A stretch of DNA of 64,000 nt from assembly GCA_036362985.1 (NCBI GenBank), contig JAYGXS010000001.1, forward strand, positions 34,644,237 through 34,708,236, read 5' to 3'. Source of the DNA: Ligula intestinalis. Its lineage: Eukaryota; Platyhelminthes; Cestoda; Diphyllobothriidea; Diphyllobothriidae. How positions within the stretch are numbered: the stretch's first letter is position 1; every line of letters starts with the position of its first letter. Positions 58,241 through 64,000 of the stretch are shown one piece after another. Under the pieces are notes generated by a model that was not told the DNA's origin, searched no databases, and worked only from the letters and a program-made list of their open reading frames with translations. The translations under genes and the position numbers were made by a program.

Positions 58241-59064
58241 CCTCCCTCAGCCACTTTCCCCGGATGATGAGACAATGTCAAGACGGTGAGAGGCCCGGTG
58301 GTAGGAGTAGTTTATTCTGTACGGAAGGAAGGAAGCGGACTGTCGGACGAGCATAGGTCTTCATCGGAGCCGGGCAGTATCCGAAGAATCCGAGCCGGGC
58401 AGTCGTCTCAGTGTCCACAAAGTGCCCCTTGTGCGCGTAAACCTTGAAAGATGATTGGCCAAATGGCTTGGGTTCAGCCTACGAGGGCGCGCATGTTAAT
58501 GGCCGCTGCACCGAAGCAAGATTTCACGCGGAATTTGTAAAACCTGTGATTGGCTGTCCGAGACCGGTACGGCAATCACGTGAGCGTCCGCACGTAGGGT
58601 AGTCACTACGAGTGCACGTGCAGAGGCTGACAGAGGTTGCTGCTTTTTAATTTCCTTAGAAATTAGACTGACTGGTAGCAGAACAGTATATTCAAGGGTG
58701 TATGGTAAGAATATGCAGGCGGAAGTACATCAGTACCGGCGAGCTAGTCGCGTTGTATTCACAAGCTGCCAACAGGCAGTCAGTAGTATTCATATCAAAT
58801 TTCGACCTTTGCCTATAGTCCTTTGAATATAGTGATCTACTCTAAGTTAGAGATTAATTTCTGAGGTAATAACAAAGCTACTAGTTCAAAAGTGGAGTAC
58901 CTATCAGAAAGCCCACTGGGAAGGCTGGGAGGGGACCCACTGATGAGCCGATCCCATCACTATATTGCCATGTAGCGGCGGAATATCACCGGCCGAAACT
59001 CGTGTCTACGCTCTTAGCTAGTACTATCACAGGGGGTTCAATTAATCGATAAATCCCTCGCCGT

Positions 59065-59300
59065 TACGATCTTCAGGCCCAGTTCCTTGTGAGAAGAGAA
59101 GAAGGGCGACGCCAGATGGAAGGAATAGCGTCTTCTGTACAGAAGTAGTGGAGAACAGTTTGGAGGAAGATGACCCCCGGGCGAGCATAGTTCTGCATTC
59201 GAGCGAGGCAGTGTCTGAAGTGCCTCAGCGCGGCAGTCACGACATGAGGTCCTGTATGAGTCAGCTCCAGGCAGGTGATTGGCCAGACCGGATTTCTGAA
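59065..59300. repeat. Dispersed repeat family D, copy
   Basis: GATCTTCAGGCCCAGTTCCT, GTCTTCTGTACAGAAG, CGAGCATAG and GGTGATTGGCCAGACC match the family. A related copy lies at 58265-58480 (TTATTCTGTACGGAAG, GACGAGCATAGGTCTTC, GATGATTGGCCAAA). Confidence 0.5.
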
Positions 59301-59574
59301 GGTAGGCGTTGATGTGTCTGCACTTGCTAGCCGCGTAGTTTGCGGCACCCGTAATTGGATGTCCCAAAAGTAGACAGAGCCTGCAATCACGTGACCTCGT
59401 GCTTGGTGTGACATGGGAGATTGAGGGCGCTACAGGATCACTACAGTACCTGTGCTGTCAGGATGGCAAATAATTACCTAAGCCGACAGAGGCAAACAGC
59501 TCGTCAGTGCGTGCTAAACGCAGGTACTACATTTTTTACGAGACCAATTGCGATCTCAAATGCGTGGGCCTACC

Positions 59575-59695
59575 AGAAGAGTCGCATTAACGAGGAGCCA
59601 TTGCAGCTCTTGACTCTCAATTCTGGGAAGGACCCAGCTATTCCGTCAGTTGGCCGTCTCGAAGCCACGTCTCTTATCACACCGTGATAGATTGT
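59575..59695 (+). repeat. Dispersed repeat family C, copy 3
   Basis: GAGGAGCCATTGCAGCTC, GACTCTCAATTC, CGTCAGTTGGCCGTC, GAAGCCACGTCTCTTATCAC and CCGTGATAGATT. Confidence 0.55.
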
Positions 59696-60034
59696 AGGGC
59701 GACAGACTACTTATATGGATGAGTATGTGCTCAGCGTCGCGCGGATGCGGGTACTGGGTTCGGTCGTACAAATTCATGAAAATGTACACTAGGACGCCAC
59801 ATTAAAGACTCCACGACCTCATAAACTAAGTGTTGACCACCGCGAGCGGCAACGTATACTGCGTGCTCCATAAATTAGGTGTCGCCTGGTAAGTTGTGTG
59901 TGTGAATTAGTGTATGGCGCAATACCTACTATTGCTGGACTGACTCTACCCTAGCGGTAACGGAACCCACCTCTCCCGTTCTGCCTTGGGGCTCAGTCCC
60001 GAATCCCGCCAGCAGCCGCACAGCGGCTAGTAGT

Positions 60035-60195
60035 TTAGGTCGGTAAACATTGCCGGTAAAGACAAGGGTGACTGGAATGGCCATTTATGGCTCGTTAGCT
60101 GTCATCAGCTAGTTATACGCAACCCCAGGTGGTGCACCACTCGAGGCTCGCCCCTGCGATCGGTTGGTAGGAAGTTCAACGCTCTTACCCGATCC
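60035..60195 (-). repeat. tRNA-headed hammerhead repeat, left arm of an inverted pair
   Basis: Hammerhead module at 60114-60070 (-): CTGATGA intact, GAAA changed to TAAA, palindrome ATGGCCAT intact, CCAGTC intact. The tRNA-like head is damaged. Confidence 0.6.
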
Positions 60196-60234
60196 AAAAC
60201 TGTTAAAATTCCCGATCGAAACTAGCAAGACAAA

Positions 60235-60400
60235 GAGCCCGTGGTTCCATGAGCTAGAGCGTTTAACTTCCAACGAAGAGTTCGTGGGGGTCTCGGGCGG
60301 TGCACCGCCTGGAGTTGCGTATGAATGGCCGATGACGGTCAATAAACCAGAAATGACCATTCCAGTCTCCCCTATCTTTTTCAGTAATGTTATTCTGGCA
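60235..60400 (+). repeat. tRNA-headed hammerhead repeat, right arm of the inverted pair
   Basis: Hammerhead module at 60323-60367 (+): CCGATGA (U4 changed to C), CGGTCAATAAACCA, GAAA, TGACCAT, T, CCAGTC. The shared words GGTGCACC and GTTGCGTAT/ATACGCAAC pair it with the left arm. Confidence 0.6.
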
Positions 60401-60569
60401 GCATTTCTCACATTCTCTCCTCCCATATCCACTGGCTCCAGTGAAACGACAAGATCAAGAAGACCGAAAGTGGCTGACGAAGTTAAAACAGCATTACTGG
60501 ACTCGGTCCCAGCGGAATGTACCAGATGTTCCTACGGGCGTTTCGGAGCTCACTTGTATGAGTGTCGTA

Positions 60570-60700
60570 AACATTATATCAAGAAGGAGGCATTACAGCC
60601 TGACGCTCGGTTCTGATAAAGATCGGATTATCGCGTCAGTTAGCAGCCCTCCACACCCAGACTCTTATCACGCTATGATAGATTCAGAGGTAGAGAGCTC
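60570..60700 (+). repeat. Dispersed repeat family C, copy 4
   Basis: AAGGAGGCATTACAGCCTGA, CGCGTCAGTTAGCAGCCCTC and CTCTTATCACGCTATGATAG. Confidence 0.5.
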
Positions 60701-60744
60701 AGCTGTGCGTGCCACACAGAAAACGCTCAGTTTTCACACAAAGG

Positions 60745-60875
60745 GCGTGCCATAAGAACTATACTAAGAGGGAACCATTGCGGCTTGACTCTCGGTCCTA
60801 AGTCAGCCCTCAATCCTTGTCAGCTGGCAACACCCAAGGCCACAACTCTTAGTGTGCCATCATAGATTCAAGTAC
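60745..60875 (+). repeat. Dispersed repeat family C, copy 5
   Basis: GAGGGAACCATTGCGGCTTG, GACTCTCGGTCCTAAGTC, GTCAGCTGGC, AAGGCCACAACTCTTAGTGT and CATCATAGATTCAAGTACGC. Confidence 0.5.
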
Positions 60876-61379
60876 GCCAGGTTTCTTAGAGACAGAAATT
60901 AAATAATTTTGGTGTGGGGATGTATTCCGCAGTGTCGGCCTCTCTCTCTCCCCCTCCCCTCTCTCCCATGTACCAGTCGACTGTCCCAACCATCTGATTT
61001 TTGTACAAGGCACAGTGAGTGACCTGGCATGAGATCTGATCATAGGGCTTGCAAGCATATCCGTTCGAGTATGTTGCATTCTCTAACTCAGTATCCAGTC
61101 GTAGCGCGCACGTTAGTGCCAAATGGTAACAATAATTAGTATCGTACAGAACTATTGAATAAATAGTGAAAAATAAGTAATTTAAAAACCTCAACAGTGA
61201 ATACACGTAATCAATAACAAAGGAGTCGGCCAAAAATCGCCTGACTCTAGACGAAGGAACAACGCACGTTCAATAATAACACACTTGTGTGGGGTGAATT
61301 CAGGCCTGGGAGAGCGGATGTGTGTGGGGGGGGGAGCGCGTGACCGCTGCTTTTATGTGGCTTTGAAGCCAACTTATCG

Positions 61380-61700
61380 AGGTGTTAAGGCTAAGAAGGT
61401 TTTATCCTAACGGCTGCGATCTTCCGGGCCCGGTTCCTTAGGAGATGAGAGAAGTCATGGGAAAGGTAGAGTAGAAGGACGAATATGTTTTCCACAGAAT
61501 GAGTTAGAGAATAGTTAGTAGGAAAGTTGACTCGGTCTGGCGTGGCGGTCGATCGTGAGAGCCGTGTGAGAGCGCGGCATCGTCGCGTCCGCCCCGCGCG
61601 GGGCAGTTTCCGGCGTGTAGTCTGCCGTCAGTAATCGGGGCGCCCGTCGAGAGCTTTTTCTCGGCGGGCTTGATGGTGATTGGTTGGACCGCTCGGAGTA
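61380..61700. repeat. Dispersed repeat family D, copy 2
   Basis: GATCTTCCGGGCCCGGTTCC, TTAGGAGATGAGAGAAGTC, TTGACTCGGTCTGGCGTGG and CTTGATGGTGATTGGTTG match 36415-36745. Confidence 0.55.
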
Positions 61701-62151
61701 GACGCTGGCGTGGGCGGACCGTGCCTCGTGCGCCAGTATGCGTCTGGTCGGCGGCACGCCGAAAAGTGCATTCGCGCAGGGTCCTATGCTCTGAGTGACC
61801 TTGTCTGTGGTGTCAAGAGTTAGGGGGGCGTCGGGCAGCAGCGACCACTACAAATTCACGTGGTGTGCGAGGGATGTGTTACATTGCCCGCATGAGGTAT
61901 TGTTTACAGGGGCCCATGCTATGTTGGCTGAGGGGTGGCTGCTTCAAGTGGCCCTTTTTCAGCCGCGACTTTTTTGAGCATGCATGTGTGTTTGAGTGGA
62001 AGTTGGTCAAGAGTCTTCAGGTCAGCGTGTCACAAACAGCTGCCTGTGCGAAGTCGCTTGATTTTGAGGCAGGGAAAATTGAACGTGGGAGGAGGACAGC
62101 ATTATTATCTGACAATTAGAAGACGACTCGATCGCTGGGACAATATGTTGA

Positions 62152-62198
62152 TTCGCCTGACGTTTCATAATACGTCGCGGATTCATCATCAGAGACAG
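62152..62198 (-). ncRNA. Hammerhead-like core, PLE-type
   Basis: On -: stem I CTGTCT with AGGCG (5 pairs including wobbles), CTGATGA, a 19-nt stem II region with only central pairing (AAT/ATT), GAAAC then GTC. ACGT is a self-complementary stem III with U16.1 T and H17 C. Stem II lacks its two closing pairs, so activity is doubtful. Confidence 0.45.
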
Positions 62199-62201
62199 AA
62201 C

Positions 62202-62230
62202 AGTCGCAGAAACAAACTGTTTCTGCGACT
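62202..62230. repeat. Perfect hairpin, 13-bp arms
   Basis: AGTCGCAGAAACA and TGTTTCTGCGACT are exact reverse complements separated by AAC. Confidence 0.85.
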
Positions 62231-62399
62231 CGCATGTTCAATCCACGGCAAAGTCGGTCACGGGTCTTCAGCTCAGCGACTCGAAACAGCTGCCTATTGA
62301 GGCAGCGGACGTTGAGCAAGGGGAGTGAACAGTATCAATCGTAGTATCAATCGCATGTAGGTCAGGCAAATGTTCCCCTCAGATGGAAGTGGAAAATTC

Positions 62400-64000
62400 C
62401 AAAAATTGTTCAACCGAAGATAATAATATCCATTCATGTATAATGCTACAACGGACTCTGTGCTACCGGCTTACCGCGCGTCGTGAGCTAGACTGATCAC
62501 AGTTTTGATCCAGCGCTTATTCAGCGTAACTCCCATTGGGGACGAAATATTTTCCACCGCACGACGTCTGGCAGCACATTTTCCCGTTTTAATGCATTCA
62601 ACCAAGGTATTTAGGAGAAAATTAAAAAAAATTACCATTTTATAAAATCTTGTTTGGCCATGTAAAATATTTAAAATCTAGGGTCATGTATGTCCACTAT
62701 GCCTAAAATTGACCGGTAAAGTCAATGGCTAGACGCCATCTTGTTTGGAGTTTACGTGCTAACTCACAGAAAACCCTGATTTTTTCGTTTTGATTCAAAG
62801 AGCACAGAGTGCGTCCCTCCATTGTGTCACGTGTTCTGCAATGTTCTGTCTCATAAGCAGACAGCATTATTCTCCCCCCCCTGAAGTTTTTCAACCATCA
62901 GTGTTGCGTAATGTTTTTGCCTGTTTTTTGATAATGGGTGCATGCGATTTGCCGGGGCTGACGTTTCGGTTGCATTAACTCGTGAAGCTGGTTCGGCTAA
63001 CTAAAATACAAACTGACGTTGGCAGCACAGCTGACCGAGATGACCTTGAATAACAGTTCAAAAAACACAGTCAACGTGACCTTTTTTCGAGGCATAATTC
63101 TACCATTACGCTGCGGGGATTTCACAGTCTTTTACAATGTATTACTCCTCTTCTCTGAACCCATCGTTTGAGTTATGCTTTTAGAGCTCTCTCTCTGGTG
63201 CAAGTGGGTTTCAGTCACTTTCAATTTTTCCTATCTGTGGCGTTTGTTAAATATGCCCAAAGGAGATGTTTGATTGGACGTTGCAGAGTTTCGCATATTT
63301 TTTTGTGAATCCATGTACTGGACAGGAAGAACGAATATTATGAGAGACTGGGTTGGCCGACATTTTCCGGCGAACTAGACTGTTGAGCAGAAGTAGACGT
63401 GATTGCAGGGATAAGTACTGTATTCGTCTAACGTTGCAGACTCTCTCAGTACAGACAAAATGCCCCAATTTACCACAGAAAGTAGTGCGTCCTGAGGACT
63501 GGTCTTAATGCGCTGTTTTCTTAATTGGCGAAGAGTTGTAATAAACTAGATCCCGTGTCCCTGTTGGCTGTATTGTCATATTCAGCCATACAAATCACCT
63601 ATGCGGAACCCATGCAATCTCGACCCTTTTTGAGTTGTACTTAGTCAGATCTTGGATACAAATGTGCTTTTGGAAACACGGGAAGGTTATCATTGAACAA
63701 ACGCCTTTTAGAGAAAAGTTAAAATCGTATCTAGATGTACCCTAAATGATTTTTTAAAATCATGCAAATACTGGCGCATAAACAGTCGAAAAAATTGATT
63801 CGATACCGTATGGAGAACACTGGCTCAACCTGTTAGTTAACAAATACTATCTGCCATCTAAAAAATTGCATACCGAAGAGGCACAATTACAAGGGGGATT
63901 TTTTATTCCTTTTTTAGCGTAAGATTGTGCACCAGGTGCGCCAAGAGCACGCACAGGGATACGAGAAACTCAGCACTTGTAACTTGTTACAAAAGCCTAT
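62400..64000. other. No gene recognised
   Basis: AT-rich sequence with short frames only. No exon with phase-1 splice sites was found. Confidence 0.45.

Larger units (their letters stand above)
61800..62330. repeat. PLE-like non-coding remnant
   Basis: Contains GACTCGATCGCTGGGACAA (62124-62142) shared with the 35-kb inverted repeat, a hammerhead-like core (62198-62152, -) and a perfect hairpin (62202-62230). The stretch 62005-62060 repeats in diverged form at 62260-62320 (GTCTTCAGCTCAGCG, AAACAGCTGCCT, TTGAGGCAG). Confidence 0.5.

Noticed and set aside
58940..59007. CTGATGA at 58940-58946 and CCGAAAC at 58993-58999 with GCCG/CGGC between, resembling a hammerhead
   Set aside because: The strands flanking the core do not pair, so there is no stem I, and stem II needs a bulge at its base. 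Probably chance within repeat family D.
62950..63000. GAAACGTC on the - strand at 62967-62960, as in PLE hammerheads
   Set aside because: The matching first strand reads TTCACGA, two core changes from the consensus, and stem I does not pair.

Overview
This is a eukaryotic window, best explained as nuclear DNA of a flatworm, probably a large-genome tapeworm of the diphyllobothriid type. The reasons are split genes with GT-AG introns, animal-type 2-Cys peroxiredoxins, many decayed Penelope-like elements (PLEs), a LINE whose reverse transcriptase carries C-terminal C2H2 zinc fingers, a hAT transposon, degenerate TTAGGG-like tracts, and hammerhead-ribozyme-like cores inside repeats. The organism call is inference; no marker gene such as rRNA is present.

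Host genes. On the + strand, seven exons (1-1077, 1734-1820, about 45567-45710, 47004-47291, 49204-49425, 51876-52076, 56874-57407) have acceptor and donor sites and are joined in phase 1 at every junction. They read as one open, Ser/Arg/Glu-rich, probably disordered protein of at least 850 residues that runs off the left edge and probably the right. I do not recognise it. If it is one gene, its second visible intron is about 43.7 kb. Two typical 2-Cys peroxiredoxin genes sit inside that intron on the - strand: 12331-13255 (2 exons, 197 aa) and 37946-40418 (3 exons, 193 aa). They share the position and phase of intron 1 and each has a TATA box 60-80 bp upstream of the ATG.

Mobile DNA. The rest is mostly repeats. 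PLE remnants lie at 2.6-3.3, 10.5-10.8, 41.0-41.7 and 49.6-51.6 kb. PLE-like non-coding or inverted pieces lie at 19.6-20.7, 35.2-35.4 and 61.9-62.3 kb. A 5'-truncated LINE fills 27.75-30.76 kb (-). A hAT element at 43507-44869 has terminal inverted repeats and a perfect 8-bp target duplication. A 464-bp TA-flanked Tigger/pogo-like MITE lies at 22176-22639, and a possible Merlin transposase remnant at 25.3-25.6 kb. Two tRNA-derived repeat families and several unnamed families recur through the window. An assembly gap of 723 N follows 24358.

Most notable. Hammerhead-type catalytic cores occur repeatedly. A complete one lies at 2587-2638 (-), downstream of a PLE GIY-YIG endonuclease frame on the same strand. 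A separate family of tRNA-headed SINE-like repeats (six copies) carries a hammerhead-like module 3' of its pol III-type promoter, recalling the schistosome Sm-alpha elements. One copy, near 36 kb, is longer than one 290-bp unit, as expected from a tandem or circular template. Large inverted duplications of these elements at 16, 20, 35, 41, 49.7 and 60 kb are a second recurring theme.
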